From Thuidium tamariscinum (taxonomy: Eukaryota > Streptophyta > Bryopsida > Hypnales > Thuidiaceae), in the NCBI GenBank assembly GCA_947034885.2, contig OX344750.2, positions 4,588,001 through 4,652,000 on the forward strand: a stretch of DNA of 64,000 nt, given 5' to 3'. Below are positions 1-11,452 of the stretch, piece after piece. Within the stretch, counting starts at the first letter, position 1, and each line of letters starts with the position of its first letter. A program made the position numbers and the translations under genes. The notes under the pieces were generated by a model. That model had not been told where the DNA came from and ran no database searches. It worked only from the letters and a program-made list of their open reading frames with translations.

Positions 1-1782
1 TAAAGTTAGCTGGCTTTCTTCGTCTCGTCCGTGTGCTTCACGGTTCTCCTCGCTCGCTCCGTCCGTCTCTGGCTGACCAAGCCCAAGATATAAGCTTAAC
101 TTATGACTGCAAGCCAGCTAGATGACTGACTGAACGGGAGGAAGGAAAGGCCGGTTCAAAGAAAGGGGCTGACGGAACGGGGGCGGAATGATGAGGTTTA
201 AATTATTCTTATTGTGTTGTTCCGACTGTCGTCAGAGCGCGAAGTGCAGGTGTCAGTGCTGTGTCAGAAACCTGGTCAGCCACGGCGCTGCCTGAACGAA
301 CCCTCCCTCCCTCCCTCCGTCTGCTTGCCTGCCCTACCTGCCTGCAGTGACAAAACGACTGAGCTGCCCCCGGGGGTCAGAGGGGGCATCGCGTTTCAGG
401 TGGGGTCATGTCCCGGCCATGTGAGCGACGGAGCGAGCGTCGGAGCCTAGAAGAAACCCAAATATCGCAAGCAGACGGCAAGGGAGGGAGAGAAGAATTA
501 CCGTACAACAGTAGACCTCTGATGAAACTACAGTAATAACAAGGCCCAACTTCCTTACACTAACTTAACTTACCAAAGGCGCGAATCGAAGCCCGAATCG
601 AAGCCCTGGGACGCATGAGATCAGCCAATGAAAGCTTGGAAATTTTCAGACAAAGAGAAGATCAACCGAACGTACACTTTACACTTCGAAATTTGCAGTC
701 TACTAAGAAGAGAGGGAACGACGACGTCGATGTCACTTTTGTCCTTCGAGGCGGTCGAAGTGCAATTCTTTTTTGGGTTCCTCGGGAATTGGTGTCATGC
801 CCAAAAGAGTATGACGCAAGTTCAGTTTGACGGAGCTTGAACATTTGGCACATTTTTTCGCAACGGAGGACGGAAGTCATGTCCACGTCATTCTTCCCTC
901 TTGGGTCCCGGCTGAAAAATCCGAGGGTTGTCAATTTCTTCAAGTTCTCCATCTCTGCAGTGAAACTCCTGCCATGTCAAACAGAAATTGTCCATGTGTT
1001 TCAAAAAAACAGAAAAAAATTCTCACCATGTCTGGAAATTGCTCACCCGTAGTGTGAAGAGGGCCTACGACGGAGTGGGGAGCGCTCTCTTATTCGTTAA
1101 CAAAAAGCAGACAGGAACGGAAGTTGAAAGACTGACTGGGGGCGCTAATTTCACGTGGCCCTATTCATCCACCTCCACCTGATTCCGTTGCCGATCCGTG
1201 TACCGCGTTCGTGTGGGGTCGCGCAGTGGGCCGGTATGGATTGATCCCCCGCCCCTTCCCTCCCTCGAGTAATGGCCTGGTGGGGATCCACGTTGCCGGC
1301 GCCATTCCAGGGAGCAGTTGGGTGGCGAGCATTATGGTCATGATCCCAGGCCCAACAAGCGCCCAGAGGGTCGCAGGAGCCTCAGAACAACCACCACCAC
1401 CCCGACCAATCTGACAACTTCCAGCCGCGCGGGCCCAAGCCTACCTTTCATCTCACCTGGCGCCCCACTTGCTGTAGCGCGGGGCCTCGTTCCCTCTTCT
1501 TCTTATACCCCCTCCCCCTCCCTCATAATCTCTCAATCTTCCCCTTCCTCTCTTGCCTGGCTCTCCTCGGAGCCACAGAGCTTTTCGAGCAGAGTCCAAC
1601 GGGATTCACACGACGCACACACTTAACAGATCACAACCTACAGCGCTTCAATCCCTTTGTGGGATTTAGCAACTGACACAGGATTTGGGCCCTTCTCCTT
1701 GCGGAGTTAGTGTTTTGAAACAGGGGATTTGATGTCGGCTTGTTGAGATAGTCAGTGTTTGGAAACAGAGGATTTGGGAGCC
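1..1782. other. 5' flank of the MAPKKK-like gene, no gene seen
   Basis: Moderately GC-rich DNA with short open frames that show no recognisable protein. It contains CT-rich tracts: CCCTCCC repeats near 300-325 and a long pyrimidine-rich stretch about 1480-1560. The latter could be a Y-patch type core promoter or leader for the kinase at 1783. I saw no clear TATA box; TCTTATACC near 1500 is the nearest candidate. A phrase resembling TCCATGTGTTTC followed by A-rich sequence near 985-1020 recurs elsewhere in the window and may be a retroelement tail. Confidence 0.5.
1671..1780 (+). repeat. Three short direct repeats in the leader just before the MAPKKK start
   Basis: A phrase ending in ACAG..GATTTGGG occurs about 1671-1690, 1706-1733 and 1750-1780. 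The last two copies match over about 28 bases with a few differences. The array ends immediately before the ATG at 1783, so it probably lies in the 5' untranslated leader. Function unknown; a local slippage duplication is enough to explain it. Confidence 0.55.
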
Positions 1783-3447
1783 ATGGCGTGGATTAGGGGG
1801 AAGTTGTTGGGCGCCGGCGCGTTCGGCAGCGTGAACCTGGCGATCAATCGCGAGGACGGGGAAGTGTTTGCGGTGAAGTCGGTGGTCGCGAACACGGGTA
1901 GCGAAGTGGCTGTCCGTGCTCTTGAGAACGAGATTAGTTTGTTACAGGAATTGGATAGCAGGTACGTTGTGCGTTGCTTAGGAAGCGATTGGACTCAGGA
2001 AGGGGGAGAGCTGAAGCGGAATGTGTTTCTGGAATACATGCCCGAGGGGTGCTTGACCGATTTCGTGAAGCAGTTTGGGGGCTTGGACGAGCATTTGTTG
2101 AGAACCTATGCTCGGAGCATTGTCGAAGGGATCGACTACTTGCACAGCCGCGGGATTGTGCACTGCGACGTGAAGGGGAAGAATGTATTGGTAGGCCACG
2201 GGAGTGTGAAGCTCACAGACTTCGGGTCTGCGAAGCGCGTCACCACAGACGGGGATTTGGTGAATTGCGCCGTGAATGGGACGCCTCTCTGGATGGCTCC
2301 AGAGGTTGTGAAGCAGGTGGAGCAAGGACCAGCTTCTGATATTTGGTCCTTGGGTTGCACGGTCGTGGAGATGGCCACCGGGAGGGCGCCGTGGAGCAAC
2401 CTCGAAGGGATGAACCACTTGGTAGCCTTGTATCACATTGGATGCACGGACGAGCTTCCTGCGGTGCCATCTTCTCTCTCTGATGAAGCACACGACTTCC
2501 TCTCGCACTGCTTCCAGCGCGACCCGCGCCGGCGGTGGACGAGCGCGCAGCTGCTGGACCACCCGTTCCTCACCACGCGTGCACCTGTCGCGCTTAAGAC
2601 GCCCGCGTCGCCCGTGTCCGTGATGGAATTTCCTTCGGATAGCAGCGACGGCATGTCTGCTTCCTTTGAAAACTCGGTGCCCACGCTCGCCGCGCCTTCG
2701 CTCTTCAAACGTGGATTGGTGAGCAAGGCTCCCGTGCACGTCGAGGTGGAGAATTGGTGGAGCACGCCTGCTTGCCCGGAATCTGCCGGGCCGTGGATCG
2801 TCGTGCGATCCCCCAAAAGCGCGTCGTCGTCGTCTCCGTTGTCAGATTGGATGACGGTCGCAGCACCCGTTTCTGATTCCCCGCTTGAAGCCCCCATCGC
2901 TGAGTGCGAGGATTTGGCTTCCAATTGTGAAGAAGCTTCAGAGATATGCCTTCTAGAACAGAGCACCACCGCGCCACTTGCAAGCCCGTCCGCGGCTTCC
3001 AGTGGTGACGAAGACTGTGCTTGCATTCAAATTGCGACTAGCTTTGATTTTCACCATTTCGCCATTTCCGAAATGGATTCCTGTTTGAGACAGAGTAAGA
3101 GGGCTCACTCTTTGGAGAGTCTGCAGTTCTCCGTGGAGGAGGATAAAGCTCGACGGACTTCCAGGAGCTTGAATTTAGGTTTCGCTGTGGTGATTAGCAC
3201 GATTACGGAATACTCGGAGCTTGTGTATCAGTATTCCAATCCACAGATTCTTCTGTATTGGTGGCAGAGCCATAGAAAGAGATTACAACGTAGTCTGAGA
3301 GGGTCGGAAAAGCCACGGAAATGTGGTTATGAGGACCATTTTATTGTAGCGTTTCTGAATCAATATACATTACCATTGATACTTGAAAAACAACACCTTG
3401 TCGTGCATTTGTGTGTTTTGCTTGGATTGCTTACTGTTTCAGTTTGA
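1783..3447 (+). CDS. MAPKKK-like serine/threonine protein kinase (plant MEKK-like, MAPKKK17-21 type)
   Basis: Single-exon kinase of 554 residues. The start is the ATG at 1783 in a strong plant context (gccATGGcg); the frame is open a little further upstream but without an ATG, and MAWIRG fits the usual beginning of this family. The kinase domain spans about residues 4-262: glycine loop GAGAFGSV (10-17), VAIK-type Lys32, likely helix-C Glu50, HCDVKGKN with catalytic Asp129 and Asn134, DFG 146-148, GTPLWMAPE ending at 174, DIW 186-188 and the late Arg in DPRRRW. All catalytic residues are present, so it should be active. HCD in place of HRD and the GTPxWMAPE segment are typical of plant MEKK-like MAP kinase kinase kinases, which phosphorylate MAPKKs in stress and hormone signalling. 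Residues about 270-460 are Ser/Pro/Ala-rich and probably disordered. The last 40 or so residues are hydrophobic and low in family character; the true 3' end may differ if an intron was missed. Confidence 0.9.
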   Translation: MAWIRGKLLGAGAFGSVNLAINREDGEVFAVKSVVANTGSEVAVRALENEISLLQELDSRYVVRCLGSDWTQEGGELKRNVFLEYMPEGCLTDFVKQFGGLDEHLLRTYARSIVEGIDYLHSRGIVHCDVKGKNVLVGHGSVKLTDFGSAKRVTTDGDLVNCAVNGTPLWMAPEVVKQVEQGPASDIWSLGCTVVEMATGRAPWSNLEGMNHLVALYHIGCTDELPAVPSSLSDEAHDFLSHCFQRDPRRRWTSAQLLDHPFLTTRAPVALKTPASPVSVMEFPSDSSDGMSASFENSVPTLAAPSLFKRGLVSKAPVHVEVENWWSTPACPESAGPWIVVRSPKSASSSSPLSDWMTVAAPVSDSPLEAPIAECEDLASNCEEASEICLLEQSTTAPLASPSAASSGDEDCACIQIATSFDFHHFAISEMDSCLRQSKRAHSLESLQFSVEEDKARRTSRSLNLGFAVVISTITEYSELVYQYSNPQILLYWWQSHRKRLQRSLRGSEKPRKCGYEDHFIVAFLNQYTLPLILEKQHLVVHLCVLLGLLTVSV

Positions 3448-5887
3448 TTGAGTGCCGGATCTTGTTTTTTTTGAAAGGCAGCACTCACTACCTACACCCA
3501 CAGCGAGTAGGACTTTCACGGGTGGATTCCTTTGTTACATTTGGGTGTTTGCTTTGGTTGCTCACGGTTGAGTTTGATTCATGGAGTAGGGCTTGGGCTT
3601 GGAAGAATTTTGAAGTTTGTTGCACTTCTCTACCTGTGTCCGTGGCATTACTTAGTCGAGCTACCCAACAGTAGGCCTAGCGTATTCTTTCTCTCAGGAT
3701 GATCTAAGCTTAAGTGCCACAGTGACGCAGTCCTAGAGCTTGCTTTTCTCTTCTCCTTGAAGGATTATTACGGTGTCCATGCCGTGGTTGGTTCTCTTGC
3801 TTTTCTCTCTTCTTTCATGGATTAGTGCCCATGATTCCCTTGCTGTCCTCTTTAAAACCTTTGGGCCCATGATTCCCTTGCTTTTCTTCTTTCAAGAGTG
3901 GGTCTGAGCTCGTGATTGTGAGCCTTTCGGAGCCAGGACTTGGTGAACTGATTGCTGAAGCTCTAGCTTGCAGATTGACGAGCACAGGAACAGCTAACAT
4001 GGTTGAATCCTCTGACACTTTTAATGATGATGTAGTGGTATTCTCTGACAGGAAATGGTGTTCAAGGGTTTTGCCTGCATTCCGCGGCCCTGTACCTTTA
4101 CCTTGTGATGCCCCTCTTAAAGGCCACAGGTGTGTCAGAAACTGACATACCACAGACAGAAACTACCTGTGTATAAGGTTTTCAATTTCCCCTGGCCTCC
4201 ATTGGCTCCTGCTTGTACCTCCGCCTCTCCGCCCTTGTCACAATTTCAGCCAGCTTGTTGATTTTCCGTATGGGAACAACGATGGCAGTTATAGTGGAAT
4301 GAATTACGTTGTACGAGTACTCTGCTTGCCATAGAAATACAGCAATTTCCTGTCTGTCCAGCGACCCAGGCCAGAAAAGACAAGTTTAAATTTTTGCACC
4401 CTTTGGTAGGTCAGCTAGCTCCGTCAGTCTCAACTGCATTCGTGTGCTAACTTACCCAAGTTGTTCACAAGCAACAACAAAAGCACTGACGCAGTTTGCA
4501 AAGCCGATCACGCATTATTAAGAAGCATCCTTCGTGAATCGTGGTGTAAAACGGGGAAGCAGGCACTTTCTACGTCGCTCGTAGTGAGAGATGTAAGACT
4601 GCTCTCTCGTGCTAAAAAGACTGACCATCCATCCGCGGTGAATGCAGAGTACCCTCGACCCAGATCTAATAAAAACCACGCCAACCAGATGATTCTTTCG
4701 AGAGATGAAAACGCGCGAGGCTCATGATCTCATCCGGGCATCATTCGTTTCTTGCTTTCCGCTTCCTTTTCCTCTTTTTTCCTTTTCCCCTTTTCTATTT
4801 TCTCCGTTGCAGCATTGATTGAGTTCCACCGAAATCGCCTGACACCACCGTGAATGCCAAAAGTTGAACATGCTCATTCCGCGACCCAGTGACAATGAGG
4901 ACTGGATGACTGAGAGACAATCAGATGAAAACCAAAAGCCCCACTGAGCCAGGCCATTGATCGAACCCCGAAAGCACCAATCAAACCTTTCATGAGGCTG
5001 CTGGCTGGCCTCATTGAAATGGACCTGTTGAAATGATCACCACCATCTTGCTCCCCGGCCCAGGCCCTTGCCTCCCTAAAGCCTACGCGTCCGACATCAA
5101 TCAGTCCTCGTCCGTCAGGAAAATGGCAACCGAGACAACCAGGGAGCTCCGAATATATAAGTGAGGCTCGCGGCCCGGCCAGGCAAGGCCACGGCGAATA
5201 TTTATGCTCCCAGCTCAATAATGCTGCTGCTTTCCTGCGCTGAGGGCGTCCTATTATATTCAGCCATAGCTTGATCAATAGCCTTCCGTCTGCTCTCGAA
5301 TGATTGCCCCAAAAACAAAACCGCTCTCCAGCTCTGATTTCACAGAGGGTGTAATTTTGACTTGTTGCAGGGGATCGAGGCTTGCCCTCCAATTATTATA
5401 TGATTTGCATAGCTGGGTATTCGCTTCTCAGGAGCTGCCAGAGTGCCGGCAGTCCGGCACGGCCCACAAGGGCTTTTTACAGATCACCTGCTGCGCATGC
5501 TCTGATCGAGCGAGCTAGGGATCTTCACCTAAACCAGGTCCACACTTGTTTGCTCTGTTCTTTGGCAATGGATTTCCGTTTCACTTGTTTCAAAAAAACA
5601 CAAAAAAACACAAACAGATCCACACTTGCTTGAGACGGATCCAGCATCGATCTGCAAGGACGGATTCACTTATGGAGAATATGACAAGACTCAGATGGGA
5701 GCAAATGGAAGCGGAAGAGAATCGGGTGAATCGGGGGGAGAATTTCCGGAAGTGGACTGAAGAAATGACGAATTATCAAAGTTGGTAGAAGATGGTCTGC
5801 GCAGATCCGGGGAACCGATGAAGATCCACAATTGGTCAATGCAAGCCATCACGTTTTTACTAGTTTGTATTGACATTCAACTACTCT
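3448..5887. other. Intergenic DNA after the MAPKKK gene, no gene seen
   Basis: The first few hundred bases probably include the kinase 3' untranslated region. A phrase around CCCATGATTCCCTTGCT is directly repeated about 3830 and 3870. Several open frames of 60-170 codons exist, the longest being 4874-5392 on the minus strand, but none shows a domain, a plausible splice pattern or family resemblance. Confidence 0.5.
5546..5625 (+). repeat. Possible retroelement 3' tail (recurring phrase)
   Basis: The phrase TTGGCAATGGATTTCCGTTT followed by CA-repeated adenine runs resembles segments near 11100-11220, 18750-18835, 32320-32360, 43205-43245 and 48160-48230. Each has a GCAATGAAATT-like core, then T-rich sequence and an A-rich end. 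This is what 5'-truncated LINE or SINE insertions look like. No target-site duplication was established, so the assignment is inference. Confidence 0.3.
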
Positions 5888-5889
5888 TA

Positions 5890-6046
5890 AGGTAAACTAC
5901 CCCATTATGAACAAAATGGGATCAAGCCCATTGTGGGCAAAATTGTAATGGTGGTTTAGATTTCAGAATTTGAATGTACACCATCATTACAATTTTGCCC
6001 ACAATGGATTTGTTGCAATTCTACCTATAATGAGGGTAGTTAACCT
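5890..6046. mobile_element. Short TA-flanked MITE with AGGT termini
   Basis: A 157-bp inverted-repeat element. The left end AGGTAAACTACCCCATTA matches the reverse complement of the right end (AGGTTAACTACCCTCATTA), and a second inner match pairs CCCATTGTGGGCAAAATTGT with its complement. TA lies on both sides (5888-5889 and 6047-6048). It belongs to the AGGT-terminus group seen many times in this window. TA duplication is the rule for Tc1/mariner-type elements; the superfamily is inferred. Confidence 0.75.
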
Positions 6047-6145
6047 TAATTGGACATTTTTGAAATGTGATACACTTCAACTGTCATTGGATGCCTTGAA
6101 AACTTTATCAAATCAGATAAGTTGCATTCTGTAAACTTACATTAA

Positions 6146-7109
6146 TCCTAGACCGCCCAAGGGGCCAAAAAGTCGCCTCTCATAGAATTCAAAGTGTTGT
6201 AACTTTTGCATCCAATGTCCAAATTCAATGAAACTTGTTGAAAAATTTGCGCCTATTATTCTAGTTCATGCGGTAAAATTTTCAGATCAATCTAAGAGGT
6301 GATGATTGTGTGGAAGCCAATCGAAGTTCACAAAGGTTCAATGAGTGATTCACCAAAGTGCACTTCATGGCTGCAACTTCGGGGGCTTGTATCTCCTTCA
6401 TCTAATGTTTGATTTGAATGAAATTTGTTGGGTTCTACTCCCCTTGAAGTCTAGTTATTGTGGTGAAATTTTCAAATCAATCCAAGTTGTTTAGATTGTT
6501 TGGGAGCAATTCGAAATTCAAAATCCCGCCATTTTGCAACTTCAGTGAACTTTGGCGGCTTGTATCTTCTTCATACAGTGTCCAATTCCAATAATTTTTG
6601 GGGGGAAAGTTGCGCATATTAGTCTAGTTTGTCTCGCTAAATTTCACATCAATCCAAGAAGTTCTCAATGTCTGAGGTGCATTCTAGTAGAAGGAGGTTC
6701 AGCCTTAGATGTGTTTTTTGCAACTTTTTGTACTTATTTTTTGACATTTGCAAGGCATTTTGCAAACGCATTGAGTCAATTGAATGATATTTTTTTTCAC
6801 CAATGTGTTTGTATGCTGGATTTTGAATCACTTTATAGTTTAAAGTTTTTTCATTTGCTTAGGTTTAGAAGTCAAATTTCACCTCTAAATGAGTTTTTAG
6901 GAAAATTTCAACATTCTTTTTCAACAGTAAAACATTTTAATCTTGCAATCTATGTGGTCAAATAACTTCAAATTTGATCTATGCCACCTACAACATGCTC
7001 ACTACAAGATTGTATAGTTAAGATGTGTATTACTTAGTCACATTTAGATTTATAGCACTTCAAAAGCTACAATTTTTTTGAACCCAAAATGGTTGTGGGC
7101 CTTCTAGGA
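6146..7109. mobile_element. TTAA-flanked non-autonomous DNA transposon, divergent subfamily
   Basis: A 964-bp element bounded by TTAA at 6142-6145 and 7110-7113. The left terminus TCCTAGACCGCCC and the reverse complement of the right terminus, TCCTAGAAGGCCC, form an inverted repeat. Size and TTAA flanks match the CCCCTAAAGG group, but the ends differ, so this is a separate subfamily or an old diverged copy. The left half holds three degenerate tandem modules. It has no transposase; the 137-codon frame at 6552-6965 has no recognisable domain. Confidence 0.65.
6188..6700 (+). repeat. Three degenerate tandem modules of about 173-190 bp
   Basis: Each module has a phrase like GCAACTTTTG or TTGTATCTCC, then CATCCAATGTCC, AATGAAATTTGTTG, TAGTCTAGTT and AAATTTTCA.ATCAATCCAA. 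Anchor CA positions at 6209, 6399 and 6572 give spacings of 190 and 173 bp. Similar phrases, a 'can not hold still' pair of TAACTTTTG and AATGAA..TT plus GAAATTTTCA, recur inside the other TTAA elements, so the module is a shared building block rather than a gene. Confidence 0.6.
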
Positions 7110-7362
7110 TTAAGTTTGATAAATTTACTACATTGTAAATAGACTCATTGAGCAAAGGCCCTTTTTTTAAAGTCTTCAAACAAAATGTATTACTAAGTGT
7201 ATTCCCACATTATCATAAGGCTATTTTCAATTGTATTTCTATTGAGTAGGTAACACCTACTTATGAAGTAAAGATCATCTTCTTTACTAAATAAATGACA
7301 CTTTTAGAAGGTAGCCTAAAGTAAAAAATTGTAGGTAGTATTCTAATTTGGTAGACCTTTAG

Positions 7363-8317
7363 TTCTAAACAACTATTGTCTCTTCAAGGGACAAAATGGA
7401 TTTTGTATAGGTTCCTATGAACTCAATTTGAAGTGAATTTTTTTGAAACTTTCTCATAAGATTGAAAGATTGATTGGCTTTGTAGGAATATAATATTTAT
7501 TTCAATTGGTATCCATGAGCATTAATTATACCACAAAAATTTGAAGTTAAACGAATTTTTTTTCTTATAGAATATGTAGAGAGAGAGAGAATTCATTTCA
7601 TTTGAATAAGTGATGTGAAAGTTATGAACAATCTCATTTGGGCAACCATTTGAGCATTGTCTTAAAAAAAAAATTTATGGGATTCATTTTCAACGCAATT
7701 TTTATAATTTTTTCAAAAATATTGTTTGACAAAGTTAAGTTTTATTGAAAAAATAATTTATAGGGTTCATTTTTAAATGAAATTTCTACAATTTTTCAAA
7801 AAAGACTGTTTGACAAGGTTAAGTTTTCTTGTTAGAACAATCTCATTGTCATTGTCATTGTTGGAATTATTGTGTTTCAATCCCATCTTAGAATTATTCA
7901 TGATTACTTTTCTTTTATTCTTGAACCTTCTTCTACTTAACATTTTTTAGAAGATGAAAATCAAGCAAGTTTAAAAAAAAAATATTCTTCTTAGTTTCTT
8001 AATTCAATTCTTTAATACAACAAATTTTTTATTCCATAGTGCAAATTTTCTTCATAATTGGAAGTCAAAATCATTTGAAAATTGTACTCTAGTGTTAAAA
8101 AAATGCCAATTTTGAATGCCAATGTCTTCCAGCTTATACAGCCAAAAGTCATGAAATTTCTACCACTTGATTAAAATAAATAAAGTATATGATCGTACAA
8201 TCAATTTTAAAAAATTGTCTTGAGTGAATGCAACAAGAAATGCAATACTAAGTTTTATTTTTATTTTTATAGAAAATGACCTTGTTTGATAGATAAATGG
8301 CCTTGGTCCTTTAGGGG
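7363..8317 (+). mobile_element. TTAA-type element, family 1, degraded left end
   Basis: About 955 bp. The right end GGTCCTTTAGGGG is followed by ATAA, a one-base change from TTAA. The left end is mutated (TTCTAAACAACTATTGTC in place of CCCCTAAAGGA), but the next bases, GGGACAAAATGG and AAACTTTCTCATAAGAT, align with the copies at 11453 and 32791. No coding capacity. Confidence 0.65.
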
Positions 8318-8321
8318 ATAA

Positions 8322-9238
8322 TGAAGGCAAAATCAAACGGAACCGAATGAATTGAATGTTTAGAAGGGGGGTTACACCCAGGGCTACAATCTTCATTGCT
8401 ACCCTAATTGTTTTAGTTTTTCTATTTTCTACTAAAATACTATCAATATAATTCCAAAATTCAATCAATTTCATTTCAACTTCTTTAAGTTTAACCCCTC
8501 ATAAATTAGGTGGACATAGAATGATCAATTGATTATTCAAGTAGAATGGCCTACGCATTCAATTCTGGTCCTCTTGAGATTTTGATACAAGGTGTAGAGA
8601 TGTATTGCTTTGTCAAGAATATAATTTTTTTTCAAGTCAAGTGCCGAGATCAAAAGATATGCTACCCAAAGTTTCTTAAGCAAGGTAGGCAATTTTGGGC
8701 AAAATACACAAAATTCATCCTTTGCCCATGAAATTTGGTAGGCATGTAACTAATATAATAGAAGACACAATTATCTCAAAGCTATCCCATTTGCAGTGCA
8801 AAATCTTAGTCTAGAAGGAATTCAAATCTAATATCCTTGCTAAGAAAGATCCAAGACAAACTTTCACTTACTTTTATATGCTATAATCTTTCAATCTACA
8901 TAGTTAAAGTTTTTTTTTTAAATTCAATATTCCACTCATTCCTTTAACAATCTACTATAAAAGTTTGTACAACTGAATGTTTATTCTCGTCCATCCATTC
9001 ACCATTGGGTGTGGTTTTTCTTTTTCTTTTTTTTTTCCAAAACATTAGGTGTGGTTTCGGTCCCCAAATGGAACCGCTAAGTACTTCATAATTAGTGTAG
9101 TTCACCGATCTGTGGAATCTGCAGCAGTGAGTGATTGCCACAAAATTATAAGTGGGCCGGAAAACTGAAGGTGAACAACTGAACTGATGAATAATACGGA
9201 GTAATACTAATTCTGATGACTCCCCGGCACTGCAGCAG
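8322..9238. other. AT-rich intergenic DNA, nothing recognised
   Basis: No gene, RNA or clear repeat boundary was found. Polypyrimidine and poly(T) runs near 9015-9035. A phrase ATCTGCAGCAGTGAGTG at 9116 recurs at 9728 as ATCTGCAGCAGTGGGTG, on the far side of the G-rich repeat cluster. Confidence 0.4.
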
Positions 9239-9728
9239 GGGCAGGGAGAACTGACCCCCTTGCTCAGCCGCTCGGGTAAAATGCTGTAATTTTTTTATTT
9301 TTCACACAAATTTTTCTTTTGCAAATTTTGAACTCATATTTGCGAGCATAGACCCCAAAATAAATAATACTGAGCTAAATTAACTAAATATTGGGGTTAA
9401 AAAAAGTAGGGGTGATCATGGCCCAAACTAGGGGGCTTTTTGTTTTGATTGCACCTCTGGTAAAACATGGTAAGGCCGAGCGAGGGGGCCAATCCACCCG
9501 GGATCAGGCAGGGAGAACTGACCCCTTATTAACCTAGTCAACAGCAGGTTGACTAAATTGCCCCCTATTTTGTGTCGTACATTTCGGATTTTCCTCACAT
9601 CACCTAGCTAATTGAGGGCCTCTGATTCCATATATGAATTCAGAATTTGCAAAAAGTAAAATTTGCAAAAAATAAAAAATTCCAGGGTTGGGGCAATAAG
9701 GGGGTCAATTTACCCTGCCCCCCGGGAT
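9239..9728. mobile_element. Cluster of G-rich-ended MITE-like repeats
   Basis: The left end GGGCAGGGAGAACTGACCCC begins at 9239. A second copy of the same terminus (GGCAGGGAGAACTGACCCC) starts at about 9507, and an inverted copy (GGGGGTCAATTTACCCTGCC) ends near 9722. The inner part 9405-9500 matches the inverted segment at 39926-40040. The nine bases CTGCAGCAG stand on both sides (9230-9238 and 9729-9737), which would fit a Mutator-like target duplication, though CTGCAGCAG also occurs at 9118, so the duplication could be older. No transposase. Confidence 0.5.
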
Positions 9729-9737
9729 CTGCAGCAG

Positions 9738-11452
9738 TGGGTGGAAATTAGTAAGTTACTCGGCGTGGATTCGTTATTCGCATCCCGAGCAGAATCTCCG
9801 AAGTGTGAACGGACCCTCCCTCCCTCTCGACTCGGACCCTCCCTCCCTCTCGGTCCGTCCCTCCCTCGGTCTCTGCGACCCTGGTCCCTTTCGCGCCGAG
9901 TTTGTTGTGGCTCGCTCCAGTCGTTGACTTGATTTTTCCCCTTTCTGGGCATTGGGCTTGCCGGTCCTGTCCGTCTGTTAATACTTCCCTCGGTCCCTCC
10001 CTCGGTCCGTCCCTCGGTCGCTGTGTAAAGGTTTAAATGCTGGAACATTGACAATTGCAGCCGAAGTGCTGTGGAATTCGCCGTCGTTCACGTTCTTGGA
10101 AAATCCTCCGAACGTGCGGACCCCAAGTGAGAATTCCGTCAAATTTATCCGCTAACTCCATTCGGTCAATGGCCTGAATATCAAATTGAGAGCTTTCGAA
10201 ATTTCCCAAGATATTTTTGACAGTGGAAGAGATCATTCAGTAGAATGAAAGATCATTTGGGAGTGATCTTCGCATGGATTGGTTTTTTACACAATGGTTT
10301 TACCGTGCTAATGCTCGCATAGGGTTTGGATTTGAAGGCATCAATTGGATCAGAGTTCGATGACTGGTTTTACAACAACCCACCGTAACATTGATAACTG
10401 GCTCGGTTCTCTCCTCTGCACTGGAGGTATAATGCGATCTTAGACACTAAGGAATGAGTTGAGTTATAATATGAATTGAACTATTGGTTGGCTAGTTGTG
10501 ATGCTCTAGTGAGGTGGTGATTGCAGATTGGATTTGTGGAAGAGTGGGTATGGTGCTCGCAGGGTTGAAGTGGTTAAGCCTCTGACAAATCAATAGTACC
10601 TTGGAAAATTTCAACACTGGAGGCTCGTCTGGCACTCGTTACCAATGTCACGATCGTCGCCGAACGAACTCCACCGGCTGATTTTTTTCACTTCAGTAGC
10701 TTCCGTCAATGCAAAGTTGTTCAGTTCAGGAAGACTCCGACCTCGCCCTTCAGTCCGTAATAGTCTAGTCAATAAATCTCCAGCCAAACCAAGCGAAGCC
10801 ACCTTGGAAAACGGGGTTGGAGCGAGTCAAAGATTTGTGGATCTGAAACTGTTGCAGGGCGTACTTTTCCCCCGTCCAATGGAAACCGTCCTTGTGTTTG
10901 AAGGAGAGAAGAAAACTGTTGCAGGGGAGATCGAGAGAGGGTCGTGGGCTCGTGGCGTTGGATGATTCATTGTTTAGTGGTTTAAGTCCTGCTTGAATAC
11001 ATGGCTGTGTTTGCAGTCAAGATCTGATCGAACTAACTTACACACGAAAGCAATTAGCCGCCAAGCAAATCAAAGCATGTTGTTGTGTCTTCCATTTAGT
11101 CAAAGTCCGTTTCGGTGAAATTGTCCATGTTTTCCAAAAAAACACAAAGTCACTGGTTTCGGTTTATCAATGGAATTTGTCCATGTGGTTACCAAAGAAA
11201 ACCCAAAAAACAAAGTCAGTTTCGATACTTTCCAGATTCCAAAACTGTGCATGTTGTGTAGAAATTTAAGAAAAAAAAAATTGTGCATGAAATCGCGAAA
11301 CGAAACAACGTACACTGCCTGCAGTCGGTCAGTCGGTCGGTCGGTGGTCAATGGAACTTGCGGTCAGGGTCAATCCTTTGTGTAAACCCTAAACAAAAAT
11401 CTGACAATGAACATTATTTTCTTAAAACAAATGAAGACATTTAAAATTTGAA
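9738..11452. other. GC-richer block without a supportable gene
   Basis: CCCTCCCTC and CGGTCC repeats fill about 9810-10020, and GTCG repeats occur about 11320-11345. Small open frames exist on both strands (for example 10645-10965 plus, 10611-10802 minus) but resemble nothing known to me. Two recurrences of the TCCATG..TTTCCAAAAAAACACAAA phrase lie at 11125-11155 and 11170-11215. Confidence 0.4.

Noticed and set aside
1978..2739. 253-codon minus-strand frame and other frames inside the MAPKKK gene
   Set aside because: They are shadows of the kinase coding frame, which carries all catalytic motifs.
9710..10054. 114-codon Arg/Gly-rich minus-strand frame
   Set aside because: It only reflects the CCCTCCCTC and CGGTCC low-complexity repeats.
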